Source: DATJLY01 sp963729295
GTDB taxonomy: Bacteria; Pseudomonadota; Alphaproteobacteria; ATCC43930; CGMCC-115725
DNA: 64,000 nucleotides
Direction of reading: 5' to 3'
NCBI GenBank assembly: GCA_963729295.1
Contig: CAVSNJ010000010.1
Location: 124,001 to 188,000 of the forward strand
This document shows positions 26,314 through 35,519 of this stretch, in pieces (positions within the stretch are counted from its first letter, which is position 1; the number at the start of each line of letters is the position of its first letter). The translations under genes and the position numbers were made by a program. A model generated the notes under the pieces. The model was not told where the DNA came from. It made no database searches and saw nothing but the letters and a program-made list of their open reading frames with translations.

Positions 26314-27732
26314 ATGATCGTCGCGCTCGTCGTCGCCTGCGCCTTTTTCATGGAGACGTTCACCGGCACTGTCATCACGACGGCGCTTCCGGCGATGGCG
26401 CGCTCGTTCGGCTCCGACCCGGTGCGGCTCTCGCTCGGCGTCACCGCCTACATGCTGAGCCTCGCGATCTTCATTCCGCTCTCGGGCTGGATCGCCGACC
26501 GCTATGGCTCGCGCACGGTGTTCCGCGCGGCGATCGGCCTCTTCACGCTCGCCTCGGTGCTCTGCGGCCTGAGCGACAATTTGGCCGAGCTTGTGCTCGC
26601 GCGCGTCGTGCAGGGCGTCGGCGGCGCGATGATGGTGCCGGTCGGGCGCCTCGTCATGTTCCGCAGCGTCGACCGCTCGCAATATGTCCGCGCCATGGCA
26701 TGGATGACCGTGCCGGCCTTCATCGGCCCGGTCGTAGGCCCGCCGATCGGCGGCTTCATCACGACGTATTTCTCGTGGCGCTGGGTATTTTTTCTGAACG
26801 TGCCCATCGGCATCCTTGGCATGGTGCTCGTCACGTATCTGATCGAGAATTTCCGCGAGTTCGCGGCGCGCCCGCTCGACTGGCTGGGCTTCGTGCTGAG
26901 CGGCCTGTCGCTCGCCTCGATCCTCTACAGCCTCGATCTCGCGGCGCACGGATCGTTGGGCGACGCCTTGGGGTTCGTGGCGCTCTTCGCCGCGGGGTTG
27001 GGGGTGGGAACGCTGGCCGTCTTTCACGCGCTGCGCCATCCGACGCCGCTCCTCAATCTCGCGCTCTTCCGCTTTCCCACATTTGCGCTGTCGGTCTGGG
27101 GCGGATTGTTCTTCCGCATCAGCGCCGGCTCGATCCCATTCCTGCTGCCGGTCTTCCTTCAAGTCGGGCTCGGCATGACGGCGTTCGTCTCGGGCATGCT
27201 CATCTTCGCCGACGCCATCGGCAATTGCGCCATGAACGCCGTCGCGCCCGCGACCTTGCGCCGCTTCGGCTTCCGCAGCGTCGTCGTCTGGAACGCCGTC
27301 ATCAGCGCCGCGGGGATGGCGGCAAGCGCCCTCTTCGACGCCGCGACGCCGCTGGGCGTCATCTTCGCGGCGTTTCTGCTGTTCGGCTTCATGCGTTCGC
27401 TGCAATATAACGCGCTCAGCACCTTGCAATATGCCGACATTCCGACGGGCGAGCTGAGCGGCGCCACGAGCTTTGCGCAGATGGTGCAGCAACTGTGCAG
27501 CGGCACGGGCGTCGCCCTGGGCGCGGCGCTGATGCAGCTCATGCTGGTGCTCCGCGGCGCCGATGCGGCCGCGCTCGGCGCGCGCGACGTGCGCACCGTC
27601 TTCGTCGTGATCGGGCTCTTCGCGCTGCCTTCGATCCTGTTCTTTCGCCGGTTCAGCCCCGATGCCGGCGCGGAATTGAGCGGCCACCGCGCGGCCGCGC
27701 GCAATCAACTCGCCACGCCCTCGGCCGATTAG
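26314..27732 (+). CDS. MFS transporter, DHA2 family
   Basis: A 472-residue inner-membrane exporter. It starts directly in the first helix (MIVALVVACAFFMETFTGTVITTALPAMA), with IADRYGSRTVFR as motif A and AFIGPVVGPPIGGFI as motif C. About 14 hydrophobic segments. ATG 26314 is close behind the REP element. The gene ends 13 bases before the PDH-E1-like gene, so the two may be cotranscribed. Likely exports a toxic or metabolic compound; substrate unknown. Confidence 0.88.
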   Translation: MIVALVVACAFFMETFTGTVITTALPAMARSFGSDPVRLSLGVTAYMLSLAIFIPLSGWIADRYGSRTVFRAAIGLFTLASVLCGLSDNLAELVLARVVQGVGGAMMVPVGRLVMFRSVDRSQYVRAMAWMTVPAFIGPVVGPPIGGFITTYFSWRWVFFLNVPIGILGMVLVTYLIENFREFAARPLDWLGFVLSGLSLASILYSLDLAAHGSLGDALGFVALFAAGLGVGTLAVFHALRHPTPLLNLALFRFPTFALSVWGGLFFRISAGSIPFLLPVFLQVGLGMTAFVSGMLIFADAIGNCAMNAVAPATLRRFGFRSVVVWNAVISAAGMAASALFDAATPLGVIFAAFLLFGFMRSLQYNALSTLQYADIPTGELSGATSFAQMVQQLCSGTGVALGAALMQLMLVLRGADAAALGARDVRTVFVVIGLFALPSILFFRRFSPDAGAELSGHRAAARNQLATPSAD

Positions 27733-27745
27733 CTATAAGCGCCCG

Positions 27746-30082
27746 ATGGCGCTCGCCAAGGCCCGATCGCAGCCGGCATCCACATCGCGCCTCGCGCTGC
27801 TGCGCGCCTTGGAGCGCAAGGTGCTGTGGCTCGCGACCTGGACGATCCATCACGCGAACCATGTGCGCGAGAACCGCGACGGGCTCAAGGTCGGCGGCCA
27901 TCAGGCGAGCTGCGCGTCGGCGGTGACCGTGATGACCGCACTCTATTTCCACACGCTGCGGCCTGAGGATCGGCTCGCGGTGAAGCCGCACGCGGCGCCT
28001 GTCTTCCACGCCGTTCAGTATCTTTTCGGCCGGCAGAGCCGCCAATCGCTCGAGAAATTTCGCGCGCTCGGCGGCGCCCAGGCCTATCCCTCGCGCACCA
28101 AGGACAAGACGCAGGTCGATTTCTCGACCGGCTCGGTCGGGCTCGGCGTCGGCCACACGCTCTTCGCCGCGCTCGTGCAGGACTATGTGCGGCTCCACCG
28201 CATGATGCCCGAGGGCAGCGCCCCGGGCCGCATGATCGCGCTCATGGGCGATGCCGAGCTCGACGAGGGCAACGTGTTCGAGGCGCTGCTCGAGGGCTGG
28301 AAGCACGACGTGCGGAACGTGTGGTGGATCATCGACTACAACCGCCAGAGCCTCGACGGCGTCGTCAACGATCATCTGTTCCAGAAGATCCAGGAATTCT
28401 TCGCGACGGTCGGCTGGAAGGTGGTGACGCTCAAATACGGCAAGCGCCTCGAGGCGGCATTCGCGGGACCGGGCGGCGCGGCCTTGCGGCGCTGGATCGA
28501 CGAATGTCCGAACGATCTTTATTCGGCGCTCACGTTTCAGGGCGGCGCTTCGTGGCGCCGTCGGCTTGCCGCCGATCTTGCCGCGGAGCCCGGCGTCGCG
28601 CGCCTGCTCGAGGCGCATGACGATGCCGCGCTCCACGCGCTCATGACCAATCTCGCCGGGCACGACATGGAGTCCGTCGTCGCGGCGTTCGATCAAGTGC
28701 GCGACGATCTGCCGCACTGCTTCGTCGCTTACACGATTAAGGGCATGGGCCTGCCGCTCGCGGGCCACAAGGATAATCACGCGGGATTGATGAATCCGGC
28801 GCAGATGGCGAGCTACAAAGCGAGCGAGCGAATTCCGGACGGCAAAGAATGGGAGCGGTTCGCGGGCCTCGACATTCCGGAAGCCGAGCTCGAGGCATTC
28901 GTCGCTTCGGTGCCGATGGCGGAGCGCGCGCCGCCGCGGATTCGCCTTGCGCCGCCGCTGCCGATGCCGAAGCTCGATCTGCCGCGCACGGCCGTGACAT
29001 CGACGCAGGACGGGTTCGGCCGCATCATGATCGAGATCGCGCGCACGCAAGGCGATTTCGCCGCGCGCGTCGTCACGACCTCGCCCGACGTGACCGTCTC
29101 GACCAATCTGGGCGGCTGGGTCAACCAGGTCGCGGTGTTCGCGCGCACCGCGCACGCCGATCTCTTCCGCGAGCAGCGCCTGCCGTCGGCGCAGCGCTGG
29201 ACGCTCGCGCCGGACGGGCGGCACATCGAATTGGGCATCGCCGAGAACAATCTTTTCCTGCTGCTCGCCGCATTGGGCCTTGCCGAGCGGCAGTTCGGCG
29301 CGCGCCTTCTGCCGGTCGGCACGCTCTACGATCCGTTCATCGCGCGCGGGCTCGATGCGCTCAACTACGCCTGCTACCAGGACGCGCGCTTCATGCTGGT
29401 CGCGACGCCGTCGGGCATCACGCTTGCGCCCGAGGGCGGCGCGCACCAATCGGTTGCGACGCCGCTCGTCGGCATCGGCCAGCCGGGGCTCACGCTGTTC
29501 GAGCCCGCCTTCGTCGACGAGCTCGACGCGGTGATGCGCTGGGGCTTCGATCACATGCAGCGGCCGGACGGCGGCGCGGTCTATCTCAGGCTTTCGACCC
29601 GCGCGCTCGAGCAGCCGCGGCGCGAGATGGACGAAGCACTCGCCGCCGACCTGACCGCCGGCGCCTATTGGCTGAAGCGGCCGGCGCCGGGCGGCGCGGT
29701 CGCCGTCATCGCCATGGGCGCGGTCGTGCCCGAGGCGATCGAGGCGGTGGCGCGGATCGGCGAATTCACCGCGAGTGCCGGCCTCATGGTGGTGAGCTCG
29801 CCCGACCGGCTGCATCGCGATTGGCGTGCCGCGGGCCCGCGCTCGCAGGCGGGTCGCCTCCTCGGCGAGCTGGCGCGGGATGCGGCGCTCGTCACGGTGC
29901 TCGACGGGCATCCGCTCACGCTGTCCTGGCTCGGCGGCGTGCGCGGCCAGAAGATCGCGCCCTTGGGCGTCGAGGCGTTCGGCCAGTCGGGGGATATCCC
30001 CGATCTTTATCGCGTCTACGGGCTCGACGCCGACGCGATCGTCGCGGCGGCACGGCGGCTTTTGGCCGCGGCGCGCGGCTGA
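27746..30082 (+). CDS. homodimeric pyruvate dehydrogenase E1 / transketolase-like ThDP enzyme
   Basis: A 778-residue ThDP enzyme whose layout matches homodimeric E1 (AceE-like) proteins: N-terminal cofactor domain with HAAPVFHAVQYLFG and the motif GDAELDEGNVFEALLEG...IIDYN, then YTIKGMGLPLAGHKDNH, the central pyrimidine-binding domain with IELGIAENN, and a C-terminal transketolase domain. The usual GDG is GDA. It is somewhat shorter than AceE (about 890). No E2 or E3 genes lie nearby, so it is an orphan E1 or a relative acting on another 2-oxoacid. The gene follows an MFS pump by 13 bases. Confidence 0.82.
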   Translation: MALAKARSQPASTSRLALLRALERKVLWLATWTIHHANHVRENRDGLKVGGHQASCASAVTVMTALYFHTLRPEDRLAVKPHAAPVFHAVQYLFGRQSRQSLEKFRALGGAQAYPSRTKDKTQVDFSTGSVGLGVGHTLFAALVQDYVRLHRMMPEGSAPGRMIALMGDAELDEGNVFEALLEGWKHDVRNVWWIIDYNRQSLDGVVNDHLFQKIQEFFATVGWKVVTLKYGKRLEAAFAGPGGAALRRWIDECPNDLYSALTFQGGASWRRRLAADLAAEPGVARLLEAHDDAALHALMTNLAGHDMESVVAAFDQVRDDLPHCFVAYTIKGMGLPLAGHKDNHAGLMNPAQMASYKASERIPDGKEWERFAGLDIPEAELEAFVASVPMAERAPPRIRLAPPLPMPKLDLPRTAVTSTQDGFGRIMIEIARTQGDFAARVVTTSPDVTVSTNLGGWVNQVAVFARTAHADLFREQRLPSAQRWTLAPDGRHIELGIAENNLFLLLAALGLAERQFGARLLPVGTLYDPFIARGLDALNYACYQDARFMLVATPSGITLAPEGGAHQSVATPLVGIGQPGLTLFEPAFVDELDAVMRWGFDHMQRPDGGAVYLRLSTRALEQPRREMDEALAADLTAGAYWLKRPAPGGAVAVIAMGAVVPEAIEAVARIGEFTASAGLMVVSSPDRLHRDWRAAGPRSQAGRLLGELARDAALVTVLDGHPLTLSWLGGVRGQKIAPLGVEAFGQSGDIPDLYRVYGLDADAIVAAARRLLAAARG

Positions 30083-30127
30083 TTTTCGCTACCCAGCCGC
30101 GCCGTTCCGGCGTAGAGTGGATGAAAG

Positions 30128-30144
30128 TAGGCAACAGGTAACTA
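30128..30144. promoter_or_regulatory. possible MarR operator
   Basis: TAGGCAACAGGTAACTA is an imperfect dyad (TAG/CTA ends, 10 of 17 positions symmetric) that lies 16 bases before the MarR-family start. MarR proteins often bind such sites to repress themselves. Weak evidence, from symmetry and position only. Confidence 0.3.
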
Positions 30145-30160
30145 AATAGGTGGGCGCGCA

Positions 30161-30646
30161 ATGTTTGATCTGAGAAGCACACTGCCGTTCCTCCTCAACC
30201 GCACCGGCATCCGCATGGCCGAGCTGTTCGCCGAGCGCGATCTCGCGCGCTTCGGCGTCTCGCTGTCGATGTATCGCGTGCTCACGGCGCTGCACCGTCA
30301 GGAGGACGTTCGCCTCGGCGAGCTGGCGGAGCTCACGGACATGGAGGTCTCGACCCTGTCGCGCCTCATCGGCTCGATGCAGACGAAGCGGCTCGTCTCG
30401 CGCCGGCGCTCGGGCAAGGACGCGCGCGCCGTACGCATCCGCGTCACCGACCAGGGCCGCGCGCTTGCGCAAAAGCTGATGGGCGCCGCCGCCGGCTACG
30501 AAGACATCGTGACCGCGAACCTGGGCGCCCGCCAGGTGCAGGAGCTGAAGCGCATGCTGGCGCAGATCGGCGAGGCGATCGCCGCGATCAAATCCGGGCA
30601 CGACCAGGGCAAGGCGCGCGCCGCGCGGCGGCAATCGGCGGCCTGA
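30161..30646 (+). CDS. MarR family transcriptional regulator
   Basis: A 161-residue winged-helix regulator. The DNA-binding part contains VRLGELAELTDMEVSTLSRLI (helix-turn-helix) and the wing RLVSRRRSGKDARAVRIRVTDQG. The helices on both sides form the dimer interface where aromatic ligands usually bind. It precedes a VOC dioxygenase and a GYD gene on the same strand after a 128-base gap, so it may respond to an aromatic compound and control them. This is inferred from context. Confidence 0.9.
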   Translation: MFDLRSTLPFLLNRTGIRMAELFAERDLARFGVSLSMYRVLTALHRQEDVRLGELAELTDMEVSTLSRLIGSMQTKRLVSRRRSGKDARAVRIRVTDQGRALAQKLMGAAAGYEDIVTANLGARQVQELKRMLAQIGEAIAAIKSGHDQGKARAARRQSAA

Positions 30647-30774
30647 GAGGGCGCGAGGGGCGGTCATGAGGGTCATGGGCCAAGCAATCGCGCTGCCGCG
30701 CGCCGCGCCCCTGCGTTGACAAGCGCGGCGATCGGCCGCACGCTTGGCGCGGCATTTCGTGAGGCACGCGGCGC

Positions 30775-31704
30775 ATGATCAATCTCCAGGACATCCGCTA
30801 TCTGCGCATCGGCACGCCCGATCTCGATGGCGCGATCCGCTTCGCCACTGACATCGTCGGGCTCCAGCTCGTCGCGCGCGAGGGCAAGTCGGCCTATTTC
30901 CGCAGCGACAAGGTCACGACGCGCGGCGACACGCGCGACCATACGTTGGTCTATTTCGAGGGCGATCCCGCGGACCATACGATCGGCTTCGACCTCATCG
31001 ATCCCGACGATCTCGACAAGGTCGCGGCCGAGCTCGAAGCCGCCGGCCGGCCGGTCCATGCCGGCACGCGCGAGGAGTGCGACAAGCGCCGCGTCAGGGC
31101 CTTCGTCGCCTCGACCGATCCGACCGGCAACAAGATCGAGATCGTGGCGCGGCCCTATCACACGGGCCTGCGCTATTTCCCGGCGCGCGACGCCGGCATC
31201 ACCGGCTTCAGCCATATCGGCCTCTACACCAAGGACCCGGCGCGCGACGAGGCGTTCTGGACCGGCATCTGCAACGCGCGCGTCAGCGACTGGATCGGCG
31301 ACGCGCCGCTCCTGCGCATCGCCACGGCGCATCATTCGCTGGCGCTCTTCCCGGCGCAGCGCACCGGCATCCAGCACATCAATCACCAGGTCGAGGATAT
31401 CGACGACGTGATGCGGGCCTGGTACTTCCTCAAGGAGAAGGGCGTCAAGATTTTGCTGGGGCCGGGGCGCCATCCGCTTTCGACCGCGGTGATGGTGTAT
31501 TTCCGCGGGCCGGACGGCACGTGCTACGAGTATTCGTGCGGCGTGAAGCACATCCTGCCCGGGGACGAAGCCGACTATCGTCCGCGCCAGTTCGCGTTCG
31601 ACCAGTATGCGGTGTGCCTGTGGGGCTCGAAGCCCGATGCCGAGCTGTCCGCCTTCCCGCAAGGCCAGGACGCCAAGCCGCCGCTGCGCGCCGTCATGTA
31701 CTGA
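30775..31704 (+). CDS. two-domain VOC extradiol dioxygenase-like protein
   Basis: A 309-residue protein with the length and two-domain layout of type I extradiol dioxygenases (BphC/catechol 2,3-dioxygenase). The C-terminal domain keeps the iron triad: His in FSHIGLYT, His in GIQHINHQVED and Glu in GTCYEYSCG. The N-terminal half (RYLRIGTPDLDGAIRFATDIVGLQL) is the structural domain. It lies behind a MarR regulator and 22 bases ahead of a GYD-domain gene. Cleavage of a substituted catechol is the likely reaction; substrate unknown. Confidence 0.85.
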   Translation: MINLQDIRYLRIGTPDLDGAIRFATDIVGLQLVAREGKSAYFRSDKVTTRGDTRDHTLVYFEGDPADHTIGFDLIDPDDLDKVAAELEAAGRPVHAGTREECDKRRVRAFVASTDPTGNKIEIVARPYHTGLRYFPARDAGITGFSHIGLYTKDPARDEAFWTGICNARVSDWIGDAPLLRIATAHHSLALFPAQRTGIQHINHQVEDIDDVMRAWYFLKEKGVKILLGPGRHPLSTAVMVYFRGPDGTCYEYSCGVKHILPGDEADYRPRQFAFDQYAVCLWGSKPDAELSAFPQGQDAKPPLRAVMY

Positions 31705-31726
31705 GGAAAGAGGAGGGAGGCGCGAC

Positions 31727-32047
31727 ATGGCAAAATATCTCGTCCACGCGGCTTATACCGCCGAGGGTTTGCAGGGGCTGCAGCGGGAAAAGGCCAGCGG
31801 CCGCCGCGACGCCATCGCCAAGCTGATGGAAGGCGCGGGCGGCAAGCTCGATGCGCTCTATTTCAGCCTCGGCGAGGACGACGTGGTCGCGGTCGTCGAT
31901 TTTCCCGACATCGTCGGCGTCGCCGCGGTCGCCATCGCTGCGAGCGCGGCCGGGCTCGTGCGCACGCGCACCACGGCGCTGATGACGGTCGAGGAAGTGG
32001 ACCGCGCGCTGGCGAAGAGCGTGAGCTACCGGCCGCCCGGCCGATAG
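31727..32047 (+). CDS. GYD domain-containing protein
   Basis: A 106-residue protein matching the GYD family (MAKYLVHAAYTAEGLQGLQREKASGRRDAI, LDALYFSLGEDDVVAVVDFPD). It has a ferredoxin-like alpha/beta fold. The family has no settled function but often accompanies catabolic genes. A strong AGGAGGGAGG site precedes ATG 31727. It follows the VOC gene by 22 bases and is probably cotranscribed with it. Confidence 0.85.
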   Translation: MAKYLVHAAYTAEGLQGLQREKASGRRDAIAKLMEGAGGKLDALYFSLGEDDVVAVVDFPDIVGVAAVAIAASAAGLVRTRTTALMTVEEVDRALAKSVSYRPPGR

Positions 32048-32084
32048 CGGCCCAGGGCTCGATTCACACGTAGCGAAAAATTCT

Positions 32085-32164
32085 CCGTCGCCCCCGCGAA
32101 AGCGGGGGCCCAGGGCAACCGCGCGTCGCTCGCTCCTGGGTTCCCGCGTGCGCGGGAACGACGG
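32085..32164. repeat. paired REP-like palindromes (family 1, copy C, opposite orientation)
   Basis: GCCCCCGC-GAAA-GCGGGGGC at 32090-32109 and GTTCCCGCG-TG-CGCGGGAAC at 32140-32159, with the CCCAGG/CCTGGG spacer pair. The order of the two hairpins is the reverse of the copy at 1195-1274. It lies between convergent genes. Confidence 0.85.
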
Positions 32165-32185
32165 CTGATCCGAACCGCTCCGCCG

Positions 32186-32917
32186 CTACCGTTTCGGCCG
32201 CATCTCCGACGATGAGTTGATCACCGCGTGGATGTTGCGCGCGTAGTCGACCGCGCCTTCGGTCGACATCGAGAAGGCGGTCCTGACGTATTCCTTGACG
32301 CCGTGCACGGCCGGCGCCGGCGCTTTCAGGATCGCGGCCTTGAGGTTCTGCACCGCGTCCTCGAGCTTCGCCGCCGGCACCACGTCGCTGACGATGCCGA
32401 AGCTCAAGGCGCGCTCGGCGCTGATGACGGCGGTCGAATAGACGAGATAGGCGAACGCCTTCTTCGGCACGCGATCGATGAACGACGACATCACCATGGT
32501 CGGCAGGATGTTGTGCGCCATTTCCGGCACCTGAAAGGTCGCCGTGTCGGAGGCCAGCGTGATGTCGCACACCGCCGCCACGGCGCAGCCGAAGCCGAGC
32601 GCGCGCCCCTGCACCACGCCCACCACCGGCACCGGCGAATTGCGGATGGCGCCATAGGCCTTGAAGATCGTGTCGAAGGCGCGCTTCCTATCGAGCGCCT
32701 CGACCGGGCCTTGCGGGCGCTGGCCCATCACGGCGCGGCCGATGCAGAAATCGTTGCCGGCGCCGCGCAGGATGATGATCTGCGTGCCGCTGTCGGCTTC
32801 CTCGATGAGGCGCGTCACCTCGACCGCCATCTCGTCGGTCGCGCCGTTGCCGTGGTCCGGCCGGTTGAGCGTGATCTCGAGCACCGCGCCGTCGCGCTTC
32901 GAAAGGATGTCCGGCAT
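32186..32917 (-). CDS. enoyl-CoA hydratase/isomerase family protein
   Basis: A 243-residue crotonase-fold enzyme acting on acyl-CoA in the cytoplasm. The oxyanion-hole blocks are GNDFCIGRAVMG (first) and GRALGFGCAVAAVCDITLAS (second). The first glutamate of classical hydratases is not at its usual place, and the second position reads FQVPEMAHNILP, so isomerase, hydrolase or dehalogenase variants are possible. ATG 32917 follows GGAGGGAGG. It lies 26 bases behind a small membrane-protein gene, in one operon with the VOC gene at 33206. Confidence 0.88.
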   Translation of the reverse strand: MPDILSKRDGAVLEITLNRPDHGNGATDEMAVEVTRLIEEADSGTQIIILRGAGNDFCIGRAVMGQRPQGPVEALDRKRAFDTIFKAYGAIRNSPVPVVGVVQGRALGFGCAVAAVCDITLASDTATFQVPEMAHNILPTMVMSSFIDRVPKKAFAYLVYSTAVISAERALSFGIVSDVVPAAKLEDAVQNLKAAILKAPAPAVHGVKEYVRTAFSMSTEGAVDYARNIHAVINSSSEMRPKR

Positions 32918-32943
32918 GTCGCCTCCCTCCAAAAAATGAGTGT

Positions 32944-33201
32944 CTATTGGCCCCAGCGCCAGCGTGGCGGATCGCCGGTCATCCAGGCAATCGCGACGAG
33001 CGCGCCCGAGAGGGCGGCGATCCAAGCGAGATAGAGCCCGGTCGTGAGCCTGACGTCAGTGCCGCCTTGCAGGCGGTAGACGAAAACGCCGGTACCCCCG
33101 AGCACCAGCACCAGGAACAGCCCCGTCACGACCCAGCCCTCGATCGTGACGGGCGTCCATCCCCAGCCAAAGCTGCGTGCCCTGAACCAGCGCGTCGTCA
33201 C
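32944..33201 (-). CDS. small two-helix membrane protein
   Basis: An 85-residue protein with two membrane segments (about residues 22-42 and 54-76) and the recurring bacterial pattern GWGWTPVTIEGWVVTG before the first. Tryptophans flank both helices. It starts with GTG, four bases after the stop of the VOC dioxygenase gene, so the two are probably cotranscribed. Role unknown; short proteins of this kind are found near diverse transport or catabolic genes. Confidence 0.7.
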   Translation of the reverse strand: MTTRWFRARSFGWGWTPVTIEGWVVTGLFLVLVLGGTGVFVYRLQGGTDVRLTTGLYLAWIAALSGALVAIAWMTGDPPRWRWGQ

Positions 33202-33205
33202 GTCC

Positions 33206-34153
33206 TCAAGGGCTCAGGTGATGGATGAATTTTTCCGGCGGCGCCTCGCCCCATTGCGAGGTGAAGCCGATTTCGACCGGCACGAGGTTCGAGCCGTTGG
33301 CGAGGTTGAGCCGGTCGCTGTCGGCCCAATGCTCGTGTACGCGGCCCCACGGATCGCCCCAGTAATCGTACACCTGGCTGCCGAGCAGGTGGCGGCCGAT
33401 GCCCCACATATGCTCGTACTTCTTCTTGCCGATCAGGTATTCGTGGCCGATGAACACGTCGTCGATGTCCTGCACCTCGAACGAGAAATGGTTGAGGCCG
33501 GTCTTCTCGTGCTTCATGCAGAAGAAAGCGTGGTGATCGACATACTCGTCGCCGTTGTCGCAGCGGTTGAACGAGGCGATGATGTTCTCCTGCGGCCCGG
33601 CATAGAGGTCGTCCGAGCACACGAGCCCGAGCATGTCGCGGAACCATTTCACCGTCTCGACATTGCGCGGCGTGCCCATGACGCCGTGCGCGATGCGTTT
33701 GACCGATGACGGGCCCTTGCGGATGCGCATCAGCTCGCCGCGGCGGTTGAGCGGGATCGGGCCGGAATTGACCGCCTGGCGCGGCGCCTGGATCGGCAGC
33801 ACGGAATCGAGGCCATAGACGACCTCGATCGAATAGCCGTTCGGCTCCTTCAAGCGCACGCGCATGCCGCCGCCGGGCTCGTCCATGTGCTCGATGCCGG
33901 AGGCGCCCGGCGCCTTCGCGAGCGCCTTCAGATCGTCCTCGCTCTTGGCGTGCCAAGCCATGCCGAGGAAAGCTTGATCGCCCTTCTCGGTGACGTGGAG
34001 ATGATGGAACGGATCGGTGCCGCGCATGTACAGCGCGTTTGCCGTACGCGCCGCGCGCACCATGCCGAAATCGCTCAAAAATTCTTCCTGCACGTCGAGA
34101 TCGGGCGAGCGCAGACGCCCATACGCGATATCCCAAACCTTGATGACTGCCAT
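33206..34153 (-). CDS. two-domain VOC extradiol dioxygenase-like protein (paralogue of 61468-62418)
   Basis: A 315-residue type I extradiol dioxygenase-like protein. The C-terminal domain triad is His in RIAHGVMGT, His in LNHFSFEVQD and Glu in GRVHEHW. The N-terminal domain begins AVIKVWDIAYGRLRSPDLDV. Blocks such as NHFSFEV and HMWGIGRH are nearly the same as in the gene at 61468-62418, so the two are recent or conserved paralogues. It heads an operon with a two-helix membrane protein and an enoyl-CoA hydratase. Probably opens the ring of a catechol-like compound. Confidence 0.87.
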   Translation of the reverse strand: MAVIKVWDIAYGRLRSPDLDVQEEFLSDFGMVRAARTANALYMRGTDPFHHLHVTEKGDQAFLGMAWHAKSEDDLKALAKAPGASGIEHMDEPGGGMRVRLKEPNGYSIEVVYGLDSVLPIQAPRQAVNSGPIPLNRRGELMRIRKGPSSVKRIAHGVMGTPRNVETVKWFRDMLGLVCSDDLYAGPQENIIASFNRCDNGDEYVDHHAFFCMKHEKTGLNHFSFEVQDIDDVFIGHEYLIGKKKYEHMWGIGRHLLGSQVYDYWGDPWGRVHEHWADSDRLNLANGSNLVPVEIGFTSQWGEAPPEKFIHHLSP

Positions 34154-34270
34154 GGTTCCTCTCCCGGGAAGCGCGTTCGCGGCGCTCCCATTGCTCTCGC
34201 GCGAATGATAGCCGAGCGCCGATCCCTTGCCCAGATGGCCGTCCGGGCGTCGCGTTGACGGGCGCGCGAA

Positions 34271-34311
34271 CCCTCTCCCCTCGGGGAGAGGGTCGACCGC
34301 ATGCGGTCGAC
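34271..34311. repeat. double palindrome in divergent promoter region
   Basis: CCCTCTCCCC-TC-GGGGAGAGGG at 34271-34292 is followed at once by a perfect 20-base palindrome, GTCGACCGCATGCGGTCGAC, at 34292-34311. It lies between divergent genes (VOC at 34153, M24 protein at 34421), where it could bind a regulator, but CCCTCTCCCC/GGGGAGAGGG units are also a common intergenic repeat. Confidence 0.75.
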
Positions 34312-34420
34312 GGTGAGGGGGCGGGGCGAGGGTATTTCGCTCGCGAAGCGCAACGGCCGATGCCCTGTCTCGCCGCCCGGTTCCATCCTATGATCCGGGC
34401 GGTTCGTGCAAGAGGTGCTC

Positions 34421-35519
34421 ATGCTGCGGGAGGAACGGCGCCGTCGTGTCGCCGAGGCGATGGCGGAGGCGCGGATCGACGCGCTCGTCATCTACGGCAA
34501 TGCCTGGCAGGGCGATTACCTGCGCTATGCGTCGGATTTCGGCATTCTGGAGGGAAACGGCATCGCCGTCGTGACCGGCGACGGCAAGGTGGAGCTCTTC
34601 CTCGACAGCGCGACCGAGATCGAGCGCGCCGAAGGCGAGACGGCGGGGCTCGCGCTCCATCTGGCGCCCGAGATCGCGCCCGCGGTGGCGGCGCATCTGG
34701 GCCGGCTCGGCAATCGCCGTATCGCCGCCGCGCCGCGCCGCTTCCTGCCGAGTTTCCTGGCCGATCCCGCGCGCGGCTTCGCGCTCGACGACGCGACCGC
34801 ACTCTTCGACCGCCTCCTCATGCACAAGATCGCATCCGAGCACGACGCTTTGCGCCGCGCGGCGGCGATCGCGGACGAGGCTTATGTCGTCTTTCGCGAC
34901 GCGGCGCGGCCGGGCCGGCGGCAATACGAATTGACCGGCGCGGTCGAGGCGTTCCTGCGCCGGAAAGGCTGCCCCGACAATTTCATGATCCTGGGCTCGG
35001 GCGGCAAGGACGTGCTCGGCATGACGCCGCCGTCCGATCGCGTCGTCGCAGCGGGCGATCTCGTCACCACCGAGCTCACGCCGGCGATCGAAGGCTATTA
35101 CGCGCAGATCTGCCGCACGCTCGTCGTCAGGATTCGCAAACGATGCGCAGCGCCGCGCGCATGGTCTTTATCTCGAGGCGCTCGAGGCGGGGATATCGGC
35201 CGTACGCCCCGGCGCCACCGCTGCCGACGTGGCCCGCGCCGAGAACGACGTCTTCCGCAAATACGGCTTCGGCGACTACGTCACCGACCAATACACCCGC
35301 GTGCGCGGCCACGGGCTCGGCCTCTTCGCGGACTCGAAGCCGCACATTCTCGAGGACGTGGACACGAAGCTCGCGCCGGGCATGGCGATCGTCGTCCATC
35401 CCAACACCTATCATCCCGAAGTGGGCTACATGGTGCTGGGCGATTCCGTGCTGGTGACGGAGGACGGCGCGGAAGTGTTGACGCGCACCGCGCGCGAGCT
35501 GTTCGAGACGGGCGCCTGA
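34421..35519 (+). CDS. M24-fold (Xaa-Pro peptidase/creatinase-like) protein, frameshifted
   Basis: A 365-residue protein once a single extra base near 35129-35133 is removed. An N-terminal creatinase-like domain (ALVIYGNAWQGDYLRYASDF) is followed by a pita-bread domain. After ICRTLVV the original frame becomes Arg-rich, while the +1 frame gives FANDAQRRAHGLYLEALEAGI...VRGHGLGLF...LVTEDG. Metal ligands of M24 peptidases are largely changed: the second Asp region reads AQICRT, HExP reads DSKP and the first Glu position reads HPNTY; only the GHGLGL His remains. A metal-free or altered activity, as in creatinase, is more likely than proline peptidase. ATG 34421 follows AGAGG. Confidence 0.75.

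Noticed and set aside
25105..29911. Long minus-strand open frames of 867 and 752 codons
   Set aside because: They are antisense shadows of the MFS, VOC and PDH-E1-like genes, full of Arg/His/Glu repeats.
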